A program made the position numbers and the translations under genes. The notes beneath the pieces are model-generated. The model made no database searches. It had not been told where the DNA came from and was given only the letters and a program-made list of their open reading frames with translations. A DNA stretch of 64,000 bases, from NCBI GenBank assembly GCA_963712305.1, contig CAVQHI010000001.1:806001-870000 (forward strand), written 5' to 3'. The stretch is from DATFNI01 sp963712305 (GTDB lineage Bacteria; Bacteroidota; Rhodothermia; Balneolales; DATFMH01). Below, piece after piece: positions 9,255 to 17,419 of this stretch (its first letter is position 1; each line of letters starts with the position of its first letter).

Positions 9255-9362
9255 TACTCCTCGTTACGACGCTCTGCTTCGTTACGATATATCCGGGAGC
9301 TCTGCTCCCATAATAAGCTGACCCCGCTTTTACGTTCCCAGGCAGAGCATGAAAACGAGAAC
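9255..9362. repeat. GCTCTGC-type dispersed repeat, copy 2
   Basis: It begins ctcgttacgacgctctgcttcgttacg, passes gggagctctgctccca, and ends gttcccaggcagagcatgaaaacgagaac. The order of words is the same as in copy 1 at 8685-8800, with a different middle. The pair brackets rhaM (8868-9182). Confidence 0.6.
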
Positions 9363-9390
9363 AAAAACCTTGGAGGTCTGTCTGAATAAA

Positions 9391-11871
9391 TCACTTTTTT
9401 TGCACTTCTACATTGACTTCTACATTGCTGTTGCCTCCGGGTCGCACATACAACACCTTTTGATCTTGATCGAAGTACCAGCCTTGTGAATGGACTGAGT
9501 TCTCAAATTCCTGCATAGAGGACACCTTCTCCAGTTTCTTCCCGTTTGCAGATACTGTCCCCGGTGAATCAGATGTATGGATACTTAAGACGTAAGATCT
9601 TGACGGAACAGTGTACTTGCCTTCAGGTGTATTAATCGCAACTTCAATCCGACTCTGATCATCCCGCGACTCGATCTTCGTTTTGGCGTAGACACCTTTT
9701 TGATAATCCAGACTCTTGCCATCATCATCATAAATCGAATAAGAGGAATTCCCATCGGGATATATGTCAAGATTCAAGGTGTCTACCGGTTCTTCTCCCA
9801 CGTACTTCATCGCTTTTTGCATCGGGATGATCGCACCGGCCTTGATAAAAATCGGCATCTCATCAAGAGGTGTCGGCACCGTTATATTTTGTTTCCCATC
9901 TAATTTTTCTCCGGTCCAGTAGTTGTACCATATTCCCTCGGGCAGGTAAACAACACGGGAATTGGCGCCTTTCGTGGTTACCGGACAGATTAGCATGTAA
10001 TCACCGAAAAGGTATTCATCGGCAATATCAAATGTATTTACATCACTCTGGTATTCAAGGACCAGGGCACGCATCAAGGGCATCCCCGTGGTATGATTTT
10101 CATAGGCAGTTGTGTAGATATAGGGAATCAGACGATATCGCAGCTTGTCATATTTCCGGAATATTTTCAGGGCTTTTTCGCCATAATTCCAAGGTTCTTT
10201 GTAGCCGGGATGATCCATTCCGAAAATCATGGCAACAGGACTGAGCAGTCCAAACTGGGTCCAGCGGATATACAGTTCGGGATCTGCTTTTTGCTCGAAT
10301 CCGCCTGTGCAGTGCGACCAATCGCCAACGCCAGAGAGTCCGATGTTCAGACCGGCCTTGATGATCGGAGCGAAATACTGCCAGCGGCTCGGCCAGTCAC
10401 CGGCGAAGATATAAGGATAGCGCTGGATGCCCGCATACCCTTCACGGGTTTGATTCATGCCACGCATCTTGTTGTACTTCATAAACTTTTCGTAGGGTGC
10501 TTTGGCATAAGCAATTGGAAATACATTGTGCAGCTTACGAGCCGCCTGGTCGGTTGGTCCCATCCTGTCACTCTCATTTGCTCTTGCTCCGAATACGCTG
10601 CCTTCGTCCGTCTTTACAAACTTGACACCAATGGAGGCTACCTTCATCACGGCATGTTTCCACCACCAATTCACAGCGCTTGAATCGAAGAAGTTGACGA
10701 TTTCTCCCGGATTGTTTCTTTCAGGATATGTCACGTGATTGGCCTGGGCTTCAGTAAGCAGGTTGGAATTTCTTCCATTATCGAGCCGGGGACGAATATG
10801 TAGTCCAACCATGTGGTAATGTAAACCGTATAGACTATCCAGCATCGCCTCCGGATGTTTGAAAGCGGCGCGCCATTCAAAGGTGGTACCACCATGACCA
10901 ATCTTCCCGAAATAGCGCCATGTTGAATCCAGAAACAGGATATCGGCAGGTACATCTTCATCCCTGAATTTATGGCCAAGATTAATAACATAATTTGGAG
11001 AGGCATGTTCTTCATGTCCCCATGTGCCACCGCTGTATGTGCCCACGTGAAGTCCGTAGGCGAAACGCGACATCATCGGTGATTTTCCAGTCAGATCAGT
11101 GTATTGATTGAGAATAGCAGGAAAACCGGGACCGTAGATGAAATAATAATCCAGTTCGCCTCCATCTGCTTTAAACGTGTAGGTGTCGGGATTTGAATGG
11201 CCCATGTCCCAGTCGGTGGTGTACGAGTTATGCAAGAAGATGCCGTAACCGCGGGTGCTCATGAAAAACGGCACGGGACAGTAATTGGCTTTCATAACAT
11301 TGTAAGCACCCATGATATGCGAGTGGGCCTCCCCGCGTCCAACTTTCAAATGGACATCTTTGCCTCTTTGATCGATATAGCCCATTCTCTCACCGAAACC
11401 GAAGAAATGCTCGCCCGACATTAAATCCTTGCGGCAAAGAATATCATTGCCTTCTTTCGAGGCTCCATATTCGCTTCCCTTTTCGGATGACAGTACTTTC
11501 CCATCAGGTGTTTCAACGCTGATTCGAAAAGGAGACTTTGACACCAATACTTTGATTTTATCTGTCTGAATCTGAAAATGATCTCCCTCATCCGTTGCTT
11601 TGAGCATCACGTCAGGCCAATGGTATTTAGTGACCATCAGAGATTCATTGTTGCCGAATGATCGTGACCAGTTCACCTGCACTCTAAACATAGATGATGT
11701 ACAAAAATCAAGACGCACATCGGCGTTTGTTGTAGCGAATGAGATCTCATTGCCCTTTCTTCGAAAGCCCGATCGATAATTACCCACGGTAGTCTGGGCG
11801 AGAACAGTAGTAAATGATATAGAAGCAATAATCAGAAAGAGGCCAGGAAGCCGTCCTGTTTTAAATTTCAT
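9391..11871 (-). CDS. Secreted glycoside hydrolase family 31 (alpha-xylosidase/alpha-glucosidase type)
   Basis: 826 aa from the ATG at 11871. A TTG 18 bases further upstream is also open, but the ATG gives the cleaner signal peptide (MKFKTG then a hydrophobic stretch ending VLAQ). The N-terminal beta-sandwich (about 40-250) leads into the GH31 barrel. The nucleophile is Asp422 in KFVKTDEG and the acid/base Asp492 in AGDWPSRW. SPVAMIFGMDHPG and YRLIPYIYT are typical late-barrel motifs, followed by the proximal domain (LPEGIWYNYWTGE) and a C-terminal beta domain. It hydrolyses terminal alpha-linked xylose or glucose. It lies 208 bp upstream of rhaM, with a repeat between. Confidence 0.92.
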   Translation of the reverse strand: MKFKTGRLPGLFLIIASISFTTVLAQTTVGNYRSGFRRKGNEISFATTNADVRLDFCTSSMFRVQVNWSRSFGNNESLMVTKYHWPDVMLKATDEGDHFQIQTDKIKVLVSKSPFRISVETPDGKVLSSEKGSEYGASKEGNDILCRKDLMSGEHFFGFGERMGYIDQRGKDVHLKVGRGEAHSHIMGAYNVMKANYCPVPFFMSTRGYGIFLHNSYTTDWDMGHSNPDTYTFKADGGELDYYFIYGPGFPAILNQYTDLTGKSPMMSRFAYGLHVGTYSGGTWGHEEHASPNYVINLGHKFRDEDVPADILFLDSTWRYFGKIGHGGTTFEWRAAFKHPEAMLDSLYGLHYHMVGLHIRPRLDNGRNSNLLTEAQANHVTYPERNNPGEIVNFFDSSAVNWWWKHAVMKVASIGVKFVKTDEGSVFGARANESDRMGPTDQAARKLHNVFPIAYAKAPYEKFMKYNKMRGMNQTREGYAGIQRYPYIFAGDWPSRWQYFAPIIKAGLNIGLSGVGDWSHCTGGFEQKADPELYIRWTQFGLLSPVAMIFGMDHPGYKEPWNYGEKALKIFRKYDKLRYRLIPYIYTTAYENHTTGMPLMRALVLEYQSDVNTFDIADEYLFGDYMLICPVTTKGANSRVVYLPEGIWYNYWTGEKLDGKQNITVPTPLDEMPIFIKAGAIIPMQKAMKYVGEEPVDTLNLDIYPDGNSSYSIYDDDGKSLDYQKGVYAKTKIESRDDQSRIEVAINTPEGKYTVPSRSYVLSIHTSDSPGTVSANGKKLEKVSSMQEFENSVHSQGWYFDQDQKVLYVRPGGNSNVEVNVEVQKK

Positions 11872-12272
11872 GATAAAAACAGTAAACAATGAATAAATAA
11901 AGTTTGGGGTTTAGGATTTCGCATTTCTTGTTGCCCCACAGCGAGGCGGTTAACTCGGAACCTGAAACCCAAAACACGAAACTTTCAACTAACCGCGAAC
12001 AATTTACAACAAACAAAACAGTACTGTGAACATCCTCTCAGGTGATATGGACATCCACCTTCGGGGGACATAGCCCATGTAGGCCATACTCGTACATATC
12101 TTTCAAAAATAAAGCCTGTGGACCTCCCCGTTTCCGTATTCCTACGGGGGGTGAAGTCCACAGTACTTTGGGTGGTGGCAAAAAACAAAAAGTTTATAAA
12201 GGAGATCTGCTTCGATTTCACGCGTGCAGATCCCACGTCACTCCAGGTTATGGAACCACATATAAGTGAGAA
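11872..12272. other. 400-bp non-coding gap with a cluster of hairpins
   Basis: Between the GH31 start and the SusD remnant I see no convincing gene. Three inverted repeats follow one another. AGGTG/CACCT spans 12040-12060. A nested structure spans 12116-12163, with an outer 8-bp perfect arm CTGTGGAC/GTCCACAG and an inner CCCCGT/ACGGGG. GATCTGC/GCAGATC spans 12204-12232. The segment may be the GH31 leader region, a REP-type cluster, or scar sequence left when the susCD genes were lost. Confidence 0.5.
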
Positions 12273-12833
12273 TCAGTATCCTGGATTTTGTTGATACAGA
12301 TCAGGATAAATATCGATTTCCGTTTGAGGTATCGTGTAAATCAGTTTGTTATCATTAACTGTGAAACCCTGACTTGTGGAACTTGCCCAGGAATTGATAA
12401 TCGATGCCGCCTGGTTCGTTCTCACCAGATACCACCAGTATTGCCCTTCGTCGGCAAATTCATGACGCTCTTCCAGGTTCAGCGCTTTTTGGAAATCTGC
12501 TTTCGTGGACGGACTTACCGGGTCCAATCCGGCACGGGCACGAATCCTGTTCAGGATATCAACTGCTTCTGGCGGTGGAGCCGCATTCTGATCATTCAGA
12601 ATCTGTGTATACATCATCATAACATCTGGATAACGGAGTATGGGGAAATTATCCGGCCAGTCGTAATGACTGGTAATCATGGATGCAGCGGCCGGATCTA
12701 TAAATTTGTCATAGAACGGGGTATTACCAGGCTGCGGAGGATTATCATTTGTGGTATATGAAGTATCGATCGTGGCATTGAAGCGCACATCCGTACTGTC
12801 GTAGCTGTTGATCAAATCGGCATTCAAATCCAT
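12273..12833 (-). pseudogene. SusD/RagB C-terminal remnant
   Basis: The 186-codon frame matches only the C-terminal third of a SusD-family glycan-binding lipoprotein. It carries NFPILRYPDVMMMYTQ, VDILNRIRARAGL, ERHEFADEGQYWW, LVRTNQA, the IPQTEID motif and the terminal QQNPGY. Full-length SusD is about 500-600 aa with a lipoprotein signal and TPR helices; all of that is missing. The first codon (ATG at 12833) overlaps the last bases of the sigma factor gene, so the 5' part was cut off at that junction. Translation through coupling is possible, but the product could not be exported or complete. No SusC gene is nearby. Confidence 0.85.
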
Positions 12834-13402
12834 TTTTGAAGTTTTGTAATCGCTTCCGAAAGACAGTTATAGACACTCTGTCGTTTCAGTCCCAAAAGGC
12901 TACAGATCTCTTGTGTAGTCAATCCATCGAAATATTTGAGATGCACAACTTCCTGTTGTCTCTTGCTCAAGTTTAAATAAGCCCGTCTGATCTGTTTCGA
13001 CTGCCTGTTGTTCTCATCCATGGCTATCAGGATATCTTCGATATTTCTCCGTTCATCCATTAGGTTCTCGACATATAGCTTATTTCTCTGATATCGTGAC
13101 TTTTCTTTTTTAATATGGACAAATATCACTCTGCGAAGAGACAATAGCAGATAGGATCTGACGGATTGTACATGACTAATCGAGCTACGGTGTTCCCACA
13201 TATATAAAAACAACTCCTGGATACTGTCTTTAATCAGCTCTTCATTATGCGCTAATCGAAGTCCATAGCCTAATAAACTCGGATAATAAGCATGATATAA
13301 ATTCGAAAGCGCTTTCTTATTTCCTTGCAAGAAGCTTGTCCAGAGATTCGACGAAACATATTTTTGTTTTGTCAGTTCAGGATATTGAAACGTTTCTACC
13401 AT
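12824..13402 (-). CDS. ECF-type RNA polymerase sigma factor
   Basis: 192 aa. Region 2 (about 20-90) contains LYHAYYPSLLGYGLRL and DSIQELFLYMWEHR, typical of the sigma-70 core-binding and -10 recognition helices. Region 4 (about 130-190) has LSKRQQEVVHLKYFDGLTT followed by a helix-turn-helix, QEICSLLGLKRQSVYN. In Bacteroidota such factors, usually with a FecR-type anti-sigma, control susCD loci. Here no anti-sigma gene follows. Instead the stop codon overlaps the start of a SusD remnant, so its target operon is damaged or elsewhere. A 14-bp palindrome lies upstream at 13637-13650. Confidence 0.88.
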   Translation of the reverse strand: MVETFQYPELTKQKYVSSNLWTSFLQGNKKALSNLYHAYYPSLLGYGLRLAHNEELIKDSIQELFLYMWEHRSSISHVQSVRSYLLLSLRRVIFVHIKKEKSRYQRNKLYVENLMDERRNIEDILIAMDENNRQSKQIRRAYLNLSKRQQEVVHLKYFDGLTTQEICSLLGLKRQSVYNCLSEAITKLQKWI

Positions 13403-13782
13403 GGATTGCCTTTCGTTTTCAATTGTTATTCTTATTGGTCAACACATATTTCTTTGCGGGAAGAGATAGGTAACGTCATTACAGGCCAGCCGGGAAGACA
13501 AATGTCCCTTTTTAAGGTTAGATCATTTATTAACCGTAAACAGTACACTTATGATACCGGTACCACCTCATGGTATAACACTACATAACTGTGTATAAAA
13601 CCTTTCTCCCGTTTAGAATTTATTACGAATATAGACTGAACATATGTTCAATAATGAACCTTTGATAACAAATTAAACTTTTTTTTTACGATATCAATAA
13701 TTTTTTGCCTCTTTTTTATTCCTCGTGATAAAAGGTCGGGGTATGCGCTAAAATTTTTCCATTATTTCACAGAAGTACCGGG
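13403..13782. other. 380-bp AT-rich non-coding gap upstream of the sigma factor gene
   Basis: I see no gene here. The notable sites are the 14-bp palindrome at 13637-13650 and a smaller taccggtacc motif near 13557. The rest is AT-rich with several T or A runs near 13679-13720, as expected of a promoter and 5' leader for the sigma factor gene and the 3' end of the aldolase transcript. Confidence 0.4.
13637..13650. promoter_or_regulatory. 14-bp perfect palindrome, possible operator
   Basis: TGAACATATGTTCA is a perfect palindrome 235 bp upstream of the sigma factor start and 133 bp past the aldolase stop. A half-site-like tgaacc follows at 13655. The form fits a dimeric repressor site, but no regulator gene in the window can be tied to it. 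Confidence 0.3.
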
Positions 13783-15066
13783 TTAAGACATAAATTTTTC
13801 CCTGATTTTCTTGATATCTTTTTTACTTATGGGCACCATTTTCCCAATAGATCCCGAATCGATAAGAGACTTTGCTCCAAATTCGGCTACCTCCAGCCTG
13901 TCGAATGCCTGCAATATGGTCCCACCCGTTGTCAGAATGGCATCATTTTGTATCAGCAGCACGGGAGATTCTTTAGAAAGGGCATCGGAGATAAGAGAAG
14001 AGGAACCGAATTGACAACCGAATGGCATTAATTTAATATCGTTCAAAAGGAAATAACTCTCCGGTATCGTATGTGTATCAATAGTTTTGCCACTAACGCA
14101 ATAAGCTGTTGCATTCGGTGATTGTGTTGAAATAATGCTGTTGATTTCAGGATGACTTTTGTAAATCTCTTGATGGATATGAACAGCTCTGCTCGGTTGT
14201 TTTCCCGATTCTTTTGTTCCGTTACTAATTAAAACAAGATCATTGGGCTCAATATAATGACGATTGATACCAGTGGGAGTAATGATAAATTTATCGATAT
14301 CCAGTCGAACAGATACCGTTCCATATGTACTTATCATCAACTTTTGTCTGCAGGCACGATGAACATACGTACATATTTCTTCCCGAACTTGTTGTTCCCG
14401 AGAAATCTGTGATCCGGACTGAAACTCTCTGAGGTTGTCAGTAGCGTCTTCAAACATACTGATTTGCTCGCTGCTCAACAGGTTAACTTTTCCTATCTGA
14501 TGCCCCCGGATTAACGTTTTTGCACAAAACTCAAGTGTTTCAAAACGCTGGAACGCCTGGTCTGAGTCGGATCCGCCTACAACCGTACCATGATTTTCCA
14601 TAATCAGGCAGTTGAATCCGTTCTCGAATTCACGGGAAATACTTTCTCCCAGCTCCCTGGTTCCCGGCAATCTATAACTGGCATAACCAACCTGTCCGCA
14701 TATAGAAAGAACCTGTGGCAATACACTGGTATCCGGTTTCTTACGCACAATACTATAAGAGACAAGTGCCGGAGGATGTGCATGAATTACGGACTTTATA
14801 TCCGGCCTTTTCTCATAGATGGCCTGATGAAATGGCAACTCTGAAGAAGGGGAATAATCTCCCGATACCGTGCCGTCCGGATGAACGCAGACAACATGAT
14901 CGGTCTTGAGGCTGCCCTTGTCTAAAGCAGCCGGCGTTATCCAAATGTCACCATTGGGTTCTCTTATAGAAATGTTCCCCCCTGATGTTGTAGTCAGCCC
15001 GGTACCATAAATCAGTGCCATTATCCGGACTATTTGTTCGTTAGGTGGCAAATTGTTGTTAAACAT
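13783..15066 (-). CDS. Double-domain class II aldolase/adducin-family protein
   Basis: 427 aa made of two tandem class II aldolase domains (about 5-200 and 225-420). Domain 1 looks active: SGGNIS, a SELPFH block with Glu76, zinc ligands His95 and His97 in HAHPP, and His159 in ENHG. Domain 2 keeps the fold but has lost the metal site: STQSPNA where HAHPPNA is expected (313-319), QNDA for ENHG (373-376), and SRAVHIH with Arg replacing the Glu. Single-domain relatives cleave fuculose-, rhamnulose- or ribulose-phosphates. Near rhaM, a sugar-phosphate aldolase role in deoxysugar breakdown is plausible but unproven. It has no signal peptide. Confidence 0.85.
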   Translation of the reverse strand: MFNNNLPPNEQIVRIMALIYGTGLTTTSGGNISIREPNGDIWITPAALDKGSLKTDHVVCVHPDGTVSGDYSPSSELPFHQAIYEKRPDIKSVIHAHPPALVSYSIVRKKPDTSVLPQVLSICGQVGYASYRLPGTRELGESISREFENGFNCLIMENHGTVVGGSDSDQAFQRFETLEFCAKTLIRGHQIGKVNLLSSEQISMFEDATDNLREFQSGSQISREQQVREEICTYVHRACRQKLMISTYGTVSVRLDIDKFIITPTGINRHYIEPNDLVLISNGTKESGKQPSRAVHIHQEIYKSHPEINSIISTQSPNATAYCVSGKTIDTHTIPESYFLLNDIKLMPFGCQFGSSSLISDALSKESPVLLIQNDAILTTGGTILQAFDRLEVAEFGAKSLIDSGSIGKMVPISKKDIKKIREKFMS

Positions 15067-15188
15067 GTGCCCTACTATTACTAAATATTTTTAAAGTTTG
15101 TTGATCGTCTCTCCTCCGATAAGAGTTGCATATAATATAACCGGAGTTTCAATGAAAAGGTATTTCCTTTCCGTAAACCTTCTTCTAA

Positions 15189-15221
15189 AAGGATGCCATC
15201 ACTTCGAGTGATGGCATCCTT
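15189..15221 (-). terminator. Terminator of first M1 peptidase gene
   Basis: A 15-bp perfect stem (15189-15203 with 15207-15221, loop TCG) starts 11 bp past the stop codon. On the minus strand it is followed by TTTTAGAAG. The stem sequence AAGGATGCCATCAC is shared with the terminator of the paralogue at 17359-17391. Confidence 0.8.
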
Positions 15222-15231
15222 CGATCAGTAA

Positions 15232-17220
15232 TCACTGAATAATATCTCTCCTGACCCAAACGTTATTCGATGGATCAACATCTGGCAATTGCTTATCAGG
15301 ATCTACAATAACTGAATCCAGTCGGCTCGATGAATTGTAACTGAAGGTCCAGGTTCCTCCGCGCTGCCAGATCTCAACCGGAAGTTTCAATATACTTTTT
15401 TTACCATTTGACTCCACAACTTTCACTTTAACCGGCATCGGCAGCTTTTGCAGATTTTCGATGGTTATCAACGATCCATCGGCCGGTTTGTCATGCACGT
15501 ACGAAACACCGGTCACGGCTTGATCGATAAGCCATTTCTTCACAAACCAACCCTTCCAGAAGTAGTTCAAATCTTCACCGGCAGCATTATTCATTGTACG
15601 AAAGAAATCTTCAGGTGACGGATGTTTATAGACCCAACGATTGATATACTGGCGAAAAGCATAATCAAATCTTTTGTGTCCCAAAATGTACTCACGAAGC
15701 ATGACTAGTCCGAGTGCCGGTTTGTAGTACTGTAGAGGATGACGCCACTTTGGATTGAGCACATCGGCATAAGTCATGATGGATTCGATATTCGGGTTGG
15801 TCAGAACCGGGACAATTTCGCGTGCAGGATTTCCACCTTTCGGAGCATACTCACCATCTCGCTTGGGTGCAAACTCTCCCTTATTAAACCAGTCACTTCC
15901 GTAAATATCGATGAAGGTGTTAAATCCCTCATCCATCCATGCATAACGACGTTCGTTGGAACCCACAATCATCGGGAACCACTCGTGGCCCAGTTCATGA
16001 TTAGTCACGGCCCAGAGACTTTTTCCTTTTGCCGTTTGGTAACAGAAGACAATACCGGGATATTCCATCCCTCCTACTGGTCCGGCTACATTAATAGCAT
16101 TCGGCCATGGATAAGGAAACCAGTGTTTTGAAAAAATCTCGATCGAACCTTTCACCATCTCTGTAGATCTGCTGTAGGCATTTGCACCAACAGAACCTTT
16201 CGGATAGAAGGACATTGCCATGGAGTGCTTGTTATCAGGAAGATTAATTCTTGCTGCATCCCAGATAAAGCTTTTTGATGCGGCCCATGATACATCGCGT
16301 GAATTATGCATCTTGAAATGCCATGTCAGCATACCCTTGCTTGTTGGCCGTGTTTCAGGTCTCCCAATTTCATTTTCAGCCACAATCATCACGGTTTTAT
16401 CACTCCGGGATGCCTTATGCAGCCTGTCCTGTTCTTTCTTTGTCAAAACTTCTTTGGGATTAACGAGCTCGCCTGAGCCTGCAACAATCATATTGGCCGG
16501 CACCGTCACCTGGTAATCGAAATCGCCGTATTCCAGATAAAACTCGCCCATGCCAAGATAAGGCAACGTGTCCCATCCCCTGATATCATCATAAACACAC
16601 ATGCGCGGGTACCACTGGGCGAATTCAAAAATAGCACCCTGTTTTGTTTCCTCGTATCCCATACGGATGATCCTGAGCGGAACCTCAAAATGGTAATTAA
16701 GAATGAAATCAGCAGTGCCGCCATGAGGTTTCAACGGATGTGATAACCTGATCTGCATCCTTGTATCGCTGATTACCGTATCAGGATGCCAGGTTCGCCC
16801 ATTCATCGACACCTCCACAGACGAAAACTGGTATCCTTTTGTAGAACCAGCCACAGGATTTAGTGGCGATGTGGTCTCTTCACCCCTGGAATCCGGTTTT
16901 AAAATGTTCTGGTCGAGCTGCAACCACACAAAATGCAGCGTATCCGGACTATTGTTGGTGTAATGAATTCGAACCATCCCATTAAGTGCATGGGCAACTG
17001 TATCAAGCGTAGCTTTTATGGTATAATCGGCACGATTCTGCCAGTACATAGCTCCGGGCTTTCCTGCTCCATCGCGATAAGCAGTACCCGGATTGCTCAT
17101 AAACATCGGATCAAACGCCTGGTGCTGGTTGTAAGCCGACTGTTGCGCAAATAAACAGCCCGGTATCAAACATAGTACAGCGAAAATCACTCCCACTGAT
17201 CTGGTGTATTTCGAGATCAT
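15232..17220 (-). CDS. Secreted M1-family zinc metallopeptidase (paralogue 1)
   Basis: 662 aa with a signal peptide (about 1-25, ending LFAQ). The N-terminal beta domain (about 65-300) precedes a thermolysin-like domain with the exopeptidase motif GGMEYPG (383-389) and zinc motif HELGH (408-412), with the third ligand Glu431 in WMDEGFNTF. A C-terminal beta domain ends in VRRDIIQ. M1 enzymes remove N-terminal residues from peptides. This one would act in the periplasm or outside the cell. Its neighbour at 17420-19384 is a close paralogue, clearly a tandem duplication. A 199-bp gap and its own terminator suggest separate transcripts. Confidence 0.92.
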   Translation of the reverse strand: MISKYTRSVGVIFAVLCLIPGCLFAQQSAYNQHQAFDPMFMSNPGTAYRDGAGKPGAMYWQNRADYTIKATLDTVAHALNGMVRIHYTNNSPDTLHFVWLQLDQNILKPDSRGEETTSPLNPVAGSTKGYQFSSVEVSMNGRTWHPDTVISDTRMQIRLSHPLKPHGGTADFILNYHFEVPLRIIRMGYEETKQGAIFEFAQWYPRMCVYDDIRGWDTLPYLGMGEFYLEYGDFDYQVTVPANMIVAGSGELVNPKEVLTKKEQDRLHKASRSDKTVMIVAENEIGRPETRPTSKGMLTWHFKMHNSRDVSWAASKSFIWDAARINLPDNKHSMAMSFYPKGSVGANAYSRSTEMVKGSIEIFSKHWFPYPWPNAINVAGPVGGMEYPGIVFCYQTAKGKSLWAVTNHELGHEWFPMIVGSNERRYAWMDEGFNTFIDIYGSDWFNKGEFAPKRDGEYAPKGGNPAREIVPVLTNPNIESIMTYADVLNPKWRHPLQYYKPALGLVMLREYILGHKRFDYAFRQYINRWVYKHPSPEDFFRTMNNAAGEDLNYFWKGWFVKKWLIDQAVTGVSYVHDKPADGSLITIENLQKLPMPVKVKVVESNGKKSILKLPVEIWQRGGTWTFSYNSSSRLDSVIVDPDKQLPDVDPSNNVWVRRDIIQ

Positions 17221-17358
17221 TATTCACTTGTTATTTCGAAAGTTACTGTTTGGTTTGAATGGCCATTGCCGTCTGCCAGTCAAATTGTGAATATAGTTAA
17301 ACCGATTGGATTGCGGGATGATGGGACCTGACTTTTGTGTTAAATGATGTTACAAAAA

Positions 17359-17391
17359 AAGGATGCCATCACCCTAAGTGATGGCATCCTT
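17359..17391 (-). terminator. Terminator of second M1 peptidase gene
   Basis: A 14-bp perfect stem (17359-17372 with 17378-17391, 5-nt loop) lies 28 bp past the stop and is followed on the minus strand by seven T. The stem sequence is the same as in the terminator at 15189-15221, with a different loop. Confidence 0.85.
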
Positions 17392-17419
17392 ACTAAAACT
17401 GTTTACTGTTTATTGTTTA

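Noticed and set aside
11985..12269. Short frames on both strands (83 and 75 codons) in the gap before GH31
   Set aside because: Both cross the hairpin cluster, and the composition follows the inverted repeats, not protein coding.
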